In this document: positions 40,149-52,323 of the stretch, in pieces
Position numbering within the stretch: the first letter of the stretch is position 1
Layout of the letters: each line of letters opens with the position of its first letter
Assembly (NCBI GenBank): GCA_964019415.1
Contig: OZ025873.1
Span: 3,448,776-3,512,775, forward strand
Reading direction: 5' to 3'
From: Ianthella basta
Lineage: Eukaryota; Porifera; Demospongiae; Verongiida; Ianthellidae
DNA: 64,000 nucleotides
Made by a program: the position numbers and the translations under genes
The notes under the pieces: model-generated
Database searches by the model: none
The model's input: only the letters and a program-made list of their open reading frames with translations
Told to the model about the DNA's origin: nothing

Positions 40149-40995
40149 ATGGAGGCCCACTTTTGCAGTGTGTACATGTCCGGGGTGCTTCTGCTTGTAT
40201 TAGCACTGGTGTCTGTCGGTGGTGGTCAGGATTGCACAAAGACGCAAGTCTTCATTGACACTGACATTGGATCGGATTTTGATGATAGTGTTGCCATTGC
40301 TTACGCGTTGAAAAGCCCCACGTTGGAAGTGCGTTTCATTTTGACTGCAACAGGGGACGTCGTGGCCAGGACCAAGGTAGCAGCCAAGTACCTGCAGGTA
40401 GCAGGGCTGGACGATGTACCATTGGGTGTGGGCTTACTCAATCAGAACTCGTCGGGAGCGCAAGGCCTATTCAATTGGGCGAAGGAGTAAGATTTAAGTG
40501 ACTACAAAGGCGGAGTGTTCACGGAGGGGTCGGATGAGATGAGGAGGAGGATCATGGAGTCGCCCTGCAAGGACATTGTGATCCTGGAGATTGCTCCCGC
40601 TGTCAACATGCCCTACCTCCTCAGCAAATACCCTGGCATTGTAAAAAAAAAGCTAGTGTGAAAGCCATGGCTGGATCCATCTACCGTGGCTACAACAACA
40701 GCTCCAAGCCCTCTGACGAGTATAATGTGAAGACATGCCCCAAGTGCATGCGGGAACTGTTTCAGTCTGGCATGAATGTGACCATCACACCTTGGATACA
40801 TGTGGAGTGTTTCATTTGGATGTTGATTATCTCCGACAACCTCTAGTGCCTCCTCTTCCTCTTCCCATGGCCATAACAACTACCTACTACTGGTGTACCT
40901 ACACAATATGCACTCCACAGTTTCACACAGATGTGTTCTACGATGTAGTTGGTGCTTTCCTAGCACATCCTGATCCTCAGGCACTGTTGAACTGA
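40149..40995 (+). pseudogene. Nucleoside hydrolase pseudogene (copy A, plus)
   Basis: Equivalent to the intact plus-strand gene at 52324-53325. It begins with the same signal peptide and DTDIGSDFDDSVAIAYAL. Lesions: TAA at 40488-40490 where the intact copy has TAC; a run of nine A at 40643-40651 that shifts the frame; a one-base loss at about 40792; a small deletion at about 40885; and truncation after GCACTGTTGAACT at about 40992. The C-terminal 50 codons are missing. Confidence 0.9.
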
Positions 40996-41389
40996 TCAAG
41001 GCCTTGTTATTTATACATGTGCCCAAAGATTTAAGTTGAGCAGGGATCAAGACCATTGAATGCCTAATTATTTGCGAAGGGAAGATCAAATTAATGGCAC
41101 CACGAATAATGAGTTTACTGTTGCAGATTAGTTATTGCCAGTGGTGGCGATGACATGTTATGAGAATAATGCTGAATGAAAGGGCACGATTCAAAGGTTG
41201 CTGCAGCTAGATCACTTGATGGGTCACTTGGTCCAGCACGTGAGAATGCGTAGGTACAAATGACATTCATTGGTCACCTCATCCTTGTTCTGGCACTTAA
41301 CCAAATTCATTACATGGGAACATATAGTATGATCAAATTCTTCAGAGCAAACAGAAGAGGTCATACGGTGTGGAGTGGTGATCTGCGAA

Positions 41390-44300
41390 ATGGCAAAGCC
41401 CTGGATTGCGATTCTGTGTCTTCTGGTGATCATGGCCAATCTGTCTTCATGGAGCACAGCACAAGATTGTAAGTTTGAAATGGGAGAAAATGTACGTAGC
41501 TAGCTAGCTAGCTATCTTTTGCTTATTGTCGGCCTTCACTGACTAGCTACCAAACGTTCTTTACTGTTTGTCTTCTTTCAGAGTTCCTACTTCTGACCCT
41601 TTCTAGACCAGCTGAACACTGCCATCAGGGCACTCCACATAGTAATGCCTCATGTCCCCACAGCCAAGTGCATTGTTGGGAAAGGGAAATGGAAGAATGT
41701 AGCTATAGCTAAAACTGATCAAGGCGAAGGGATCCGTTGTAACATTTAGCTGCATGTCAGTAACGAAGTAGTCCAATACTTTTCAGGCTCTGCAGATTCA
41801 CCCAACTTGGCCAATAGGCGACATTAGCTTAAAACACCAAAATGTGGACAGTGTACGTGGTGTTAGCTGTAGCTTCCTGCCCGCCTTATATCGTTGACAG
41901 AGAAGAATCAGAATATCAGAAGCCAACGGACGACAAAAAGGAAGCACTAATCCTAGTTACATGGGGACCTGCATGGGAAAAATACTGTATACAAGAAACA
42001 TGGTGACCCGAAAAGGCGCTCTGGAAAGTGATCCCCCCAGATTGATTTTGGGCAGATGCACTTGCTTACAAATAAAGCATAAACCTTTAAAATCTAACAC
42101 TAAATAATTTAACTAGCTTAGCCAGGAAAGAAACAGTCCAAAGTTATTAAGTTGTTACAGAATCATTGTGACAGTGCTAGACCTGACGCTATCTCATGAT
42201 GACCTCATACATCAAAGCACCGCTCAGTGCAGCGATTTTTTGTATTGTCAGCTGGCACTTATAAGCGTCCCTAACACCTCATTATCACCTAAATTGTGTC
42301 AACCAACACCTTCGTGAAGTAAACAAAGAGTAGAAAGGTCATGAGAATCAATTTAGCCAAGAAGTTGCACATACCAACTTCTGGAGAAGTGCACTACTTG
42401 CTCATGATCATGAAAGATCGAGGAGTGCGCACATGTACACGCTTTCCTTAAGGTTGCATTTACTCCTGTGAAATGACTCGACACGCAATTGGGGCCAATA
42501 CATGGCATCCATTGCTCACTGCTTCACTTCTGTTGCGGGCTGAGCCAAGCTTTCCGAGCATGCGCAATCCAGCTGAGCCAAAGCAAAGTGCCAAAACCTT
42601 CGTGACGTCTCTGCGTATTTGTGCGTCACTCATGGTGTTGGGTACTGTGGCCACAGGACTGCACGCACACTGAATGTTCCTGGTCAGCGTGCGTAGGAGC
42701 AGAAGATGTCGGCGACTGTTGCATAGCACTCGAAAGTAATACTGAGGCAGTGTGGAGAGGATACGAAGGGACTTTAGCCTTGTCCTGTGGCGAGATTACC
42801 ACCAGCTCCGATGCAGCTCCCCAGCAAGACGCACTAAAATTCAAATCAGGGGCAATTATTTTGCGACTACTTATCGACGTGACATGGGTCTCAGTGAGAA
42901 GGTGGAGACGGTGTGTACCCCCCTCGAGGTCAGAGCAGCAATGAGACCATGAGACAGACTCTGATGAAAGTCATGACCCACATGACTTAAGAGAAGAAAT
43001 TAAGGGCTGTAGTGTGTAAGGTTCCTTGCAGAGACTAGCAAAACGAAGATCCACCCATTCTCTGTATATAAGTTACATACAGAGTCACAGTCTACAGTCT
43101 TGCAGTACTTCAATACTAGTGTCTGATGAAAACCTCATGGTTGAAACATCTCGCTAATTTACCTTTCGGTGGCTCATGCAGTAATATAATCCTGTTCCTG
43201 TGTAATTGAACGCCGTAGCATGAGCCTCTACCACATCATGCAACTTGCAACTTGCAATTGAACATAGGTACTAACATAATTCACAATTGTGCCCATCATG
43301 ATGCAAGTTGTGTTGTTGCTGCACCCCACTCCAACTCGTGCCAATACTCAGTCCTTCTTAACTTGCACTGGTGTTTTTCCTTCCTTCAACTAGCATAAAC
43401 ACTCTGCTTGCACTTGTGATGATTACCCTGTGGTCTTCTTCCTATACTGCATGCACATATTGCATCTGGCACTGTGGTGGTTTAATGAAAACGTTTGCTC
43501 ATTTAAGACTGTACCACTGTGTTGAATATCCTGAAGTATATATAATCCACGCATATAATAAAATGTAATATAATTTATACTGTCTTGACTCTACAATCAT
43601 GTTTGAAGAGGATGGCTGACTGGAATATAGCAGAGGTACATGAACTGAAGGCAGTTGAAAGTGTTTAAGAACACCTAAAGTTTTCAACGGTTGAGGAAGC
43701 ACTCGCTATGTGATTTGTCGGAATGCAGGCAAAGAAAGGCATCGTGATGGATGCTATCCTGCTTGAGAAAGGAAGATTGCGGTGGTGGAAGGAGTAGATA
43801 ATCGACTGATGACTCTGAAGTTGCCCCTCCTTCCCATATGCAGGCTGTTGAGGCTGCTTGAATATTACCGAGCTTCTTTGACAGCAAATTTAAGAAGATA
43901 AGGAAAGCAGCTGGGCTATAGACGGGTTGCAGAAAGAACTTGATGACTTTGCTGCAAGGCAGAAATTGCAAACATTTTTGTTTGATTATTTTCATTGCTA
44001 ATGAACTGTTATTAATTTTACTTGCTGTGCGCAGTGCATGTAAGCGCCTTTGTGATACTCTTAATTGCACTTATCTACTGTGTTCACTTATGTATATGAC
44101 AGATGTTGGTGTAAACTTAGTTATAATAGATAATCTGCCAAACTCATTCATCCACCGTGAGTTTGCTGGAACCAATTGCGGCGGAATAAGTGGAGTGCAC
44201 TGTAGATCTTTTATAAGTGACATGAATCACTTTGATTCATAGTCCTTTGATCAGCACCTGCTCTATCCGCCACTCCATCCTTTTCTTGTCCAGTTCCATA

Positions 44301-47300
44301 AACCCCTTCATCAAATCTTCCTGTGTGGCGCCAAAGCTGTCCAGCATCACTCTGTTTGATTTCTCTACTTTATCCACATTTGTAAGTTTTCACTTCTTAC
44401 TGCATTGCCACCAGGGGCATGTTGCTGCACACTTCCTTCACTTGCAACTAACTGCCTCTCACTAACAACTAACAGCCCGTGATAGCCCTGGCAGCTTCCC
44501 ACTGCCTTCTCTTGCTTCTATCTGCTCCCCTTTGCTATCTTGTGAGGGCCTTGGCTGCTCCACTGAACACATCATCAGTGGGAATTGTTCTAAAGCAATG
44601 TTCACTGGAGATGACTGATGGTGATGGAGGTCCGACTTGTCCAACGGGTGCTGGAGGTTTTGAATACCGCTCTACCTCCATTTTGTGAATCACCAGTCCT
44701 GAAGCTTACATAGATATCCTCTAGGTTGTCCTCAGAATTTATGCCAACATCAATGACTTCAGGCCATCCTCACATGTGGACATGTCCAATTACTTTACAT
44801 AAAGAAATTGTCCCCTAGAGGAGTGAATTCCTCTGTTGCCGTGGCTACGTATGCAATGTCATGTGATGTGCACATGCTCTAATAGGAACTTAGGAAAGCA
44901 ATCGTCCTAAAACATCATATCTGGCAGCTAGGTACGTATGTACCTAAGGACAGAAGCAAGCCATACTGCACAGTTTTGATCAAATTGTTCTAGAAAGATG
45001 TCAAAGTTATGATGTGCTATAATGGCATTAGTCAGTGGTTAAAATATATTGCAAGGACATCACAAGACCTGGCCCCTGAGGGAAGGTTGTCTACAAGTAT
45101 TTGCAAAAAGAGTGTACTAGCTTTTGATGATGTCAGGTAGAGACAATTGTTTGTTTTACATGCTAAGGAATTTTCTAGCTATTTAATGTATAAAACATAT
45201 GTCTACATACTTCGTTCTCGGTTTCTATGAAAAGTTACAAGGTGTGAAAAAGTTGTGTAAAAGTAACGAATGTTAGTTTTCTTGTTGTAGCTTTGGATAG
45301 GATTGGTTTACAGCAATGCACGCATGTGTGTGTGTATGAACAGAGCAATGTTCTACGTTTTCTTTTCAGACATTCCTCCAACAGCCAGAAGATATTTCCC
45401 ATTAATTTGATGGCAGTGTTCATCATAGCAAGGCATCATCATCAGATGTTATTATTATGTAGAATTAGAGAGCTGAGTCTGTTCTTCTGATACTCGTCTG
45501 ACTTGAGACAAGATTTGTAGGAGGTATAAGCAATTATAAGATAGGACAGGGGGGATTATTGAGCAACGTTAACGCGTAGCAGAGAAAATAGATGGAAATC
45601 AATGTAATACGTTTCAACCACGAAGGTCTTCATCAGTTACAATACTGAAGAAAGATGAGTGATTGGCTTTATAGCATTATAGCAACCTAGTGGTGTCATA
45701 AGGGCAGGAATGTCTTGATGAGGTGACAGGTGACAGGTCATGAGTAATAATAACAATAATGATTAATGAATAATGATGACAGTAATGGTGGGTGAGGTGT
45801 ATTGGTGTGTGTGTGGGGGGGGGGGGGGGGGGAGTGAAGGCACAAAGACTTCAGGGTGAGTTAAGGACCAGGTTCCATACTGCAGCTGTGGACAACAATC
45901 ATCTCTGCCACTGAGGCCATGGCCCGTAGACTAGACCACAAGTCAGCAGACACTCTGAGTCTGGGAGTCAGTGCAGCTCTGTGACAGGCAAAGCCACCCA
46001 AAGCCTCCTTGTCAGCCCAGCAGCAAAAGCTCTCCACACTCTCAAAAATGACCCCAACATTTTCTTAGTCCCTGCTGATAACTGCAAAGCCATGGTGATC
46101 ATGGACAAAGCGGACTACACTCACAGAATGATGCTAATCCTTGAGGACAAAAATTACAACCCCCTGAGACGTGATCAGACGGTGTAGGTGGAGAACCAGC
46201 TACAGGCATTCTGAACGCCTCTGCAAGGAGGGCCACATGAACGAGAAGCTCTGCAATTCCCTAACCCCCCCGGTACTCGTCTGCCCCACAAATGTATGGC
46301 CTGCCCAAGGTACACAAGGACGCACCCCCATGAGACCAATTGTATCTGCCATTGGGTCCCCCTCCTACAAGCTTGCCAAGGAGCTGGCCAGGATTCTCAC
46401 CCCCCTGACTGGCAACACCTTGCATACGGAAGAAGCACATACTGCGAGTTGTCTTGGACATTGATATAGCAGGGTGACTGCAGTCCGTCACCATGCATGG
46501 CACTGTGTTTGATTTGTGTCTAAGGCGCACAGCTCAGATGTTTAAGTGTTCCAGTATGTGGTTTCTAGACCCGGCGACAATTTGGACCCGGCCACTATTG
46601 GAGACCTGCATGCATGGCCCCTACTAAAGAAACGCTGCTCTGATCCCTGGCCTCTATTTGAGCCCAGTGTCTAGACAGACATACGGTAGATACCGATCTT
46701 TAAATATAAAGGACCACAGTACTAATACTGCATTGACTCTGTACAGTTATTGGAACTTTTGGGTGCTGTTTTTTGGTTCCATTAGACAACTATTACACTG
46801 AAAGCCCCTCGAATCAGCAAGAACAGGAGGATGTACCGTATGGCCAGAAATTTTGGCGGGGAATTTATTTTGGTGCATTGGCAGTTTTGAGAGCAATCCA
46901 CAAATATTTCTTCTGCCAAAACTTACACAATCATATGGCAAGCATGGTTGCGCAAGATCTATAGATAAATCGTCAGCATGGAGTTCACAACTGAAAGCAG
47001 CGCAAGGACACTACGTTTTCAAAGAAGTTTGCACACCAGAGGTAGAAGAGGAGTGCGAGGAGGCCGAAGGCAATCTGAACAGCGTCTTATGTGCGGTTGC
47101 TGTGAAGACTGATGTTGAGATCATTGTCGGTAACTTACTGTGGCAGATTTCGTCAGCCTGTTTTCTGTTTCTGCGTTGGAGCCGTACGATTGTGTGCGAG
47201 GTCAGGCTGCAGGTGAGTGTCAGCAGATCTGCCAAAAGGAAGCTTGAAAGCCATTATACGTTGCAGCATTCATGGGAAAAGCTAAGGATTGGAACGAAAT

Positions 47301-49711
47301 TTCTCCAGTTATGGTCAAACAACAGCACGTGTACTCCTCAGACAGAGACTCTAAGTCTCCAGCAATCTAGCTCTGCTCGTCCAGATTAGCCATTTTGCTA
47401 TGAATATCATTATGGCACAGGCTTTGTCAAACCACCAAATACAGAAATTTCAGCAATCTGCTAAAATAAATTCCCGCCAAAATTTCGGCCATACGGTATT
47501 ACTTATTCGTAGTAAGAACAATAGAAACAGTGATAAACACGTGCCTTGATCTTAACTTGTGCTTTAGTCCTCTCCATTGGCACAAAGAAACCTCACATCC
47601 TTCACTGAGCTCACTTATCATCCAGGCTCACCCATGTTCCAACTTGCGGTTGAATGGGCATTCAATCTTTCACACACACAAGTGACGTACATAACTTACA
47701 CACCCTCTGTCATACCAAAGATCTTTGGTCATAGTGGTTGCCTGTGTTCAGTGAATATGTTAATGATGTCAGGATTAGCCAATGAATATCATTATAACAG
47801 CAGTCTTTGCCCAGTCTTTTCTTACGTTTGTTCTACAGCCTGTCTTACATGAGTATGCTGCACGTCCTTCTTTAGCAGACGGCTTCAGTCCTAGGCCTCT
47901 CAGTTACTTTCAGTACTGAATCTCCTGAATCCCCAGAGGTTGGTTATACTGTCACCAAGCTTGCCCTTTGACCTATGTGATATTGTTCTTATTGCCCAGG
48001 TCAATGGTCATATCAATTCACTAGCCCTGGGCTCTTATGTGATTTGAGAAATATCAACGCATGGTTACCATGGCAGCAGAAAATGTTGTCTAATGGACAT
48101 AGTCTGTACCAAGTAAACCTAGAAGGAGAAGGGGGGGGGACAACTGCCACTGTCAGCGCCAAACCCTGACCCAACTCCTATAGCTGACCCTTTTGCAGTT
48201 TAGACTTATAAGGAGGAGATGCACTGATGGCAACTAGCAGTGGCCATGATTCAGCTGCTAAATGGCCCGGCCGCTATTGCTCTGGAGGTTGGTGGTTGTC
48301 ATCTGGAACGTTGGCTGCCATGTCCCTTCACCCTTCTTTCTTATACCTTGTGTAGTTTTTGACCTTGTCCCTAATCAAAAATATCAAACTTGTTCCACAG
48401 ATAGGCTGTGCTCAGCGTGCAGATATTATTTTGCTTGAATTGCTAGCTTTGTTTATAGGCTAGTATGGTCAGAGGCATGCGTCTATATCCAGGTGCATGT
48501 GTCTACCAGGAAATCCAGCATGTTTCTAATTATGGTATTTCATTGCAGGTAACTGCCAAGATGGTCGTGATGGTCGAGCTGGTCTCGATGGACGTCCAGG
48601 TCCACCAGGTAGGCGAGGAAAGGCTGGAAAGAAAGGTGAACGTGGCATTCCAGGAAAACCTGGTAAACAAGGAGAAGATGGTATACCTGGAATAGATGGA
48701 GCTACAGGGCTTCCTGGAGCACCTGGATGGAATGGTTCTCATGGTGAACCTGGACTTAATGGAACTAATGGTTTAGAAGGACCACCTGGTTTCCCAGGCA
48801 CACCTGGAACACCAGGAATAAAAGGCTCGCGTGGTGAACCCGGAAGTAAGGGAATGCTTGGTCCAGAAGGACCACGTGGCTTAAAAGGTTCAGCTGGAAC
48901 ACATGGATTGAAAGGTTCTCGTGGTGAACCAGGAAATAAGGGAATGCTTGGTCCAGAAGGACCACGTGGTTCCAAAGGTACAGCTGGAGCACCTGGATTG
49001 AAAGGTTCTCGTGGTGAACAAGGAAATAGAGGAATACTTGGTCCAATAGGTCCAATTGGACCACGCGGTTACAGAGGTGCAGCTGGAGCACCTGGATTTA
49101 AAGGATCTCGTGGTGATCCAGGAAGACCTGCACAGCTTACAAGTGGTGCAGTATATATCCGCTGGGGAAAGAGCCTCTGTCCTGGGGGAACAGAATTACT
49201 TTATGGTGGTTTTGCTGGGGGAACCTGGTTTAGCTATCAAGGGGGTGCTGCAGATTTTTTGTGCTTGCCTAATGATCCTCAGTATTTAAGTTATGTTCCA
49301 GGTGAAAATACTTTCTCTTACAGCAAAGTGTGTGGTGCTGAGTATGAAATTGGTAATGGCTCTCCCAGTCATTGGGGTTTTGACCGTCTTCATGACCATA
49401 GAGTACCATGTGCAGTTTGTCACGCAACTGGCAGGCCATCCACATTCATGCTTCCAGCAAAATATACATGTCCTTTTGGGTGGACCAGGGAATACTATGG
49501 CTACTTGATGACAACTGCTGACACGCTGTATAACAATCACCACCGGACCAAATATGTGTGTATGGACTACACTCCCGACAGCCTTGGAAGGTCTACAGCA
49601 AATGGAGCCCTCTTCTACCTCACTGAAGCCAATTGTGGTGTAAATGTTCCATGTGGATCAGGCAAATACGACAAAGAGAAGGAGCTCACATGTGCAGTTT
49701 GTACTAAGTGA
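41390..49711 (+). CDS. Short-chain (spongin-like) collagen
   Basis: Proposed exons 41390-41468 and 48549-49711, about 413 residues. Exon 1 encodes MAKPWIAILCLLVIMANLSS plus WSTAQD, a clear signal peptide, and ends in phase 1. It joins exon 2 in phase (Cys-Asn-Cys-Gln-Asp). Exon 2 has an unbroken run of 63 Gly-X-Y triplets (48563-49129), including four 90-bp internal repeats built on KGSRGEPG. A C-terminal domain of about 190 residues follows (VYIRWGKSLCPGG, GGFAGGTWFSYQGG, ADFLCLP), rich in Cys. This matches the family annotated as short-chain collagen C4, first known from freshwater sponge. It is secreted and matrix-forming. Exon 2 is certain; its link to exon 1 over a 7.1-kb intron is inference. 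Confidence 0.85.
43090..43240 (+). mobile_element. PLE terminal fragment
   Basis: A hammerhead motif followed by GCCGTAGCATGAGCCTCTAC, the same tail as at 14065-14100. No coding part is attached. Confidence 0.55.
43118..43152 (+). ncRNA. Hammerhead ribozyme motif, decayed stem III
   Basis: CTGATGA, AACC/GGTT stem II around TCAT, then GAAACATC. Both conserved cores are intact; the ACGU palindrome is changed to ACAU. Confidence 0.6.
45541..46470 (+). mobile_element. Penelope-like element fragment (inverted terminus plus RT N-terminal region)
   Basis: 45541-45690 is the reverse complement of the terminal fragment at 13935-14070. From 45981, coding remnants read LVPADNCKAMVIMDKADYTH and, after frameshifts, MRPIVSAIGSPSYKLAKELA (46330-46390), both typical of the PLE RT N-terminal half. 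There are several stops, and it is truncated before the palm domain. A poly-G run lies at about 45818-45832. Confidence 0.85.
45601..45643 (-). ncRNA. Hammerhead ribozyme motif, intact core
   Basis: Minus strand: TGTAA (stem I), CTGATGA, GACC/GGTT stem II with loop TTCGT, GAAACGTA, then TTACA pairing perfectly with TGTAA. All conserved core positions are present, with a palindromic ACGU stem III. Confidence 0.75.
46834..47498. mobile_element. DNA element with about 37-bp inverted ends
   Basis: ACCGTATGGCCAGAAATTTT (46835 on) is mirrored by AAAATTTCGGCCATACGGT ending at 47497; GGCGGGGAATTTATTTT and its inverse extend the ends. A 178-codon ORF inside matches no transposase I recognise. The superfamily is not assigned. 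Confidence 0.75.
48108..48372. mobile_element. Diverged foldback-family copy
   Basis: The poly-G start (GAGAAGGGGGGGG), CTGACCCTTTTGCAG and ACCTTGTGTAGTTTTTGACC echo the elements at 12817 and 24261. Divergence is high, so this is tentative. Confidence 0.4.
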
Positions 49712-50514
49712 GAGGCACAGCTGCAGATAACTCGGTTCCAACACCAAAGATATGTAAATGTGGATTATAATCACTTGCTAAATGTAACACATTGACATGC
49801 AGTGATTAGTTGTAGCTTGATACATACATACATACAGTATAAACAAACTCTGGGCGTGTATAATCTAGTCTGACAGCCAAAGTGCACATACACATGTAAT
49901 AGTTATAATAAGTTCAGTACTATAAAGTGTTTCTTGTTGTGATCACAGGATAATTGCAATTGCTTATGCATGATCGCCAACTTCAAAGTTTAACTATAGC
50001 CATAATTATGCATGCTGGCATGAGTCTGAATGAGTCCTATAGCCATTTCTTCAATTTAAAGAATTGTATTGCATTGTTGAAGTAGCCTGCTTATATGGAT
50101 TGAATATAATATATATTTGCTACAGTAGTCAGTTGCATAAGGTGAACTAGTACGTAGGGGAGGATGGTGACATATGTATATACTAGTATAACATTATGAC
50201 GAACATTCTAGGTATCTATTGCTATATTTACGTAGGTAGTCAATGTTACAGGCAAGCACACACGGAATGTGTCATCTACCCACTTGCATCACCTTCTCTG
50301 CTATAATATTATAGTTCTGAAGTCAGAAGAAACAGAGCCCTCGATCTACAAGAGTCATAAATAATTCACTTTCAACTGCATGCATGCAATGGTATATACA
50401 TACCAACATGAATTGTCCTATTACAGCATGCTCTTGACTCACATCTCAGAACCAACCAAAGTGGCCACTTTAGATCACACAGGTCCACCACACAACATGT
50501 GCTTGTACTGTGAC
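49712..50514. other. Intergenic spacer
   Basis: Downstream of the collagen stop. AT-rich, nothing recognisable. Confidence 0.5.
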
Positions 50515-51400
50515 AACTGATTGAGGGTTGTCAAACAAATTAAAGTAACCTTAAACCTTGCCACTTTCATTGACTTCAAGAAGGCCTTTGACTCTACTGG
50601 ATGGGCAGCACTGGACAACATACTGTCTGTGTATGGCATCCCTCCAAGGCTGTGCAATGCGGTGATGGCACTCTATTATGGAGCAAATGTGGTAGTAACC
50701 ACAACAGACAGAGAAGCAGACCCATTGAATCTATCAGCGGGGGTACTGCAAGGGGACACTCTAGCACCATACTTGTTTGTACTGATGGTCGACTACATTT
50801 CAAGATGTGCATGCCATACCTGACAACTCCCATGGCTTCATCATCAGTCCACATGTGGGTACCTGATCACGAACATCTTCTCCTGCAGTTGCAGTATCAT
50901 GCAGACCTAGACTTTGCCGATAACATCACCTTGCACACAACCATGTGGATGCGCATGCAGGATCTACTCACTAATGTGGAACAAGTGGCACTATAACCGT
51001 TGGTGTGAAGATCAACTGTAAGAAGACTGAATACATGCTAGTGGGTGGCTGATCCAGGACTGACAGTGACTGAAAGTCCAATAGCTCAGACCAATGATTT
51101 CAAATACTTCGGTAACTGGGTAGTGTCATCAAAGAGAGCTTTTGAGGTTCAACGTGTTCAAGCTTCATTTGGCAAGCATGCAATTTAAGTGGATGCACAG
51201 GGTCTAGCAGTCTAATGTGTCCCACAACATCAAGATATGTATGCCTTTTTCAAACCACTGCAGAGACTGTTCTGCTCCATGGAGAGTAGAAGCATGGACA
51301 CTGACAAAGGGGCTAGATAGAGCTCTGGATGGCACCTACACCTAACTATACTGAGGTATGCCCTAGGGATCAGGTGGGATGGTCATAGACTGTTCTGCCC
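50515..51400 (+). mobile_element. Non-LTR retrotransposon (LINE) RT fragment
   Basis: FIDFKKAFDSTGWAALDNIL and GVLQGDTLAPYLF (RT motifs) are in one open stretch at 50521-50823. After a frameshift, DFADN (a degraded YADD) follows, then SMDTDKGAR-type sequence typical of the region after the RT. Both ends are missing. 51400-51720 is AT-rich without features. Confidence 0.85.
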
Positions 51401-51971
51401 AACTACAAAATAGAAATTCACCACTTACACTACCGCAGAAAAGCTATAGCTATAGCTACACAGATTAGCTAGCTACACATATATATATTATAAGTCACTG
51501 CATTCTATTGTTACTTGCACTGTATTAACTATATATACAGTATGAACCCAGTGTCCATGTGTTTCATAGCCAGCATATGCATGTCATACATTATATACGT
51601 ACACTTAATGCTTTCATTCTTATCTCCTTGTTCACATTTTTGCTTCTATAGTGCTAGATAGCTATAGCTATCCTGCGCGGGGTATGTACTCTATGAGTAC
51701 TCTAGTTTAAAAGTCTATGATCAGTAATTAAGGGGAAATGACCTGACATTGTTCATACAAGACGGACCAATATTCCATTCTCGGACCAATATTTTCAAGG
51801 AAATAATGGCCCGCGTTTTCCTGGTCCGGTGGACCAATTTTTTCGCCGGACCAAAATTTCCGTGACAGCCGGGTAGCGCGTTGATTGCGAGGTGTGGAAT
51901 TTACACATTCTGCCAGACCCTACTTTCTTCCGCCCCCGCGCGCGATGACACAGTAGGGACTAGCGGCTAGA

Positions 51972-52296
51972 CTAGTGCCCAGGTGAACAGACCGTTCACT
52001 CCAGATGAATTCTGGTTGGGTAGACCCACACCCAATGGTACATAGTCCAGCCCTGCTACCTGTAGGTACCTGGCAGCCACCTTGGTCCTGGTCACAACGT
52101 CGCCTGTTGCAGTTAAAATGAAACGCACCTCCAATGTAGGGCTTTTCAGCGCGTACAACGCAATGGCAGCACTGTCGTCGAAGTGGGTACCAATGTCAGT
52201 GTCGATGAAAACTTGGGTCTTAGTGCAGTCCTGACCGCCTACAGCGGTAGCAGTGACCACGATTAGAAGAAAACAGAATCTACTGCCGACAGCCAT
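51972..52296 (-). pseudogene. Nucleoside hydrolase, truncated (copy B, minus)
   Basis: The first about 106 codons match the intact gene at 39129-40121 (same signal peptide, DTDIGTHFDDSAAIA with an extra codon giving ALYAL). The match stops at about 51975. Unrelated GC-rich sequence (51764-51970) replaces the remaining two thirds. Homology to the 3' flank resumes at 51722-51763, so this is an internal deletion/replacement. Confidence 0.88.
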
Positions 52297-52323
52297 TCTA
52301 CTGTTGCTTTACCTGACGACAAA

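Larger units (their letters stand above)
41469..48548. other. Large intron or intergenic stretch of the collagen gene
   Basis: Contains PLE fragments (43090-43240, 45541-46470), a DNA element (46834-47498) and a partial foldback element (48108-48372). 41500-43080, 43240-45540 and 47500-48100 show no feature I can support; short ORFs there lack codon or motif evidence. Confidence 0.55.

Noticed and set aside
43684..44070. 128-codon minus-strand ORF
   Set aside because: No recognisable domain or signal, and the length is compatible with chance in AT-rich DNA.
44232..44800. Short ORFs with plausible composition on both strands
   Set aside because: No motif, no splice context and several stops. 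May be an unrecognised transposon fragment.
46853..47389. 178-codon ORF as a host gene
   Set aside because: It lies wholly within the inverted ends of the element at 46834-47498, so it is listed as part of that element.
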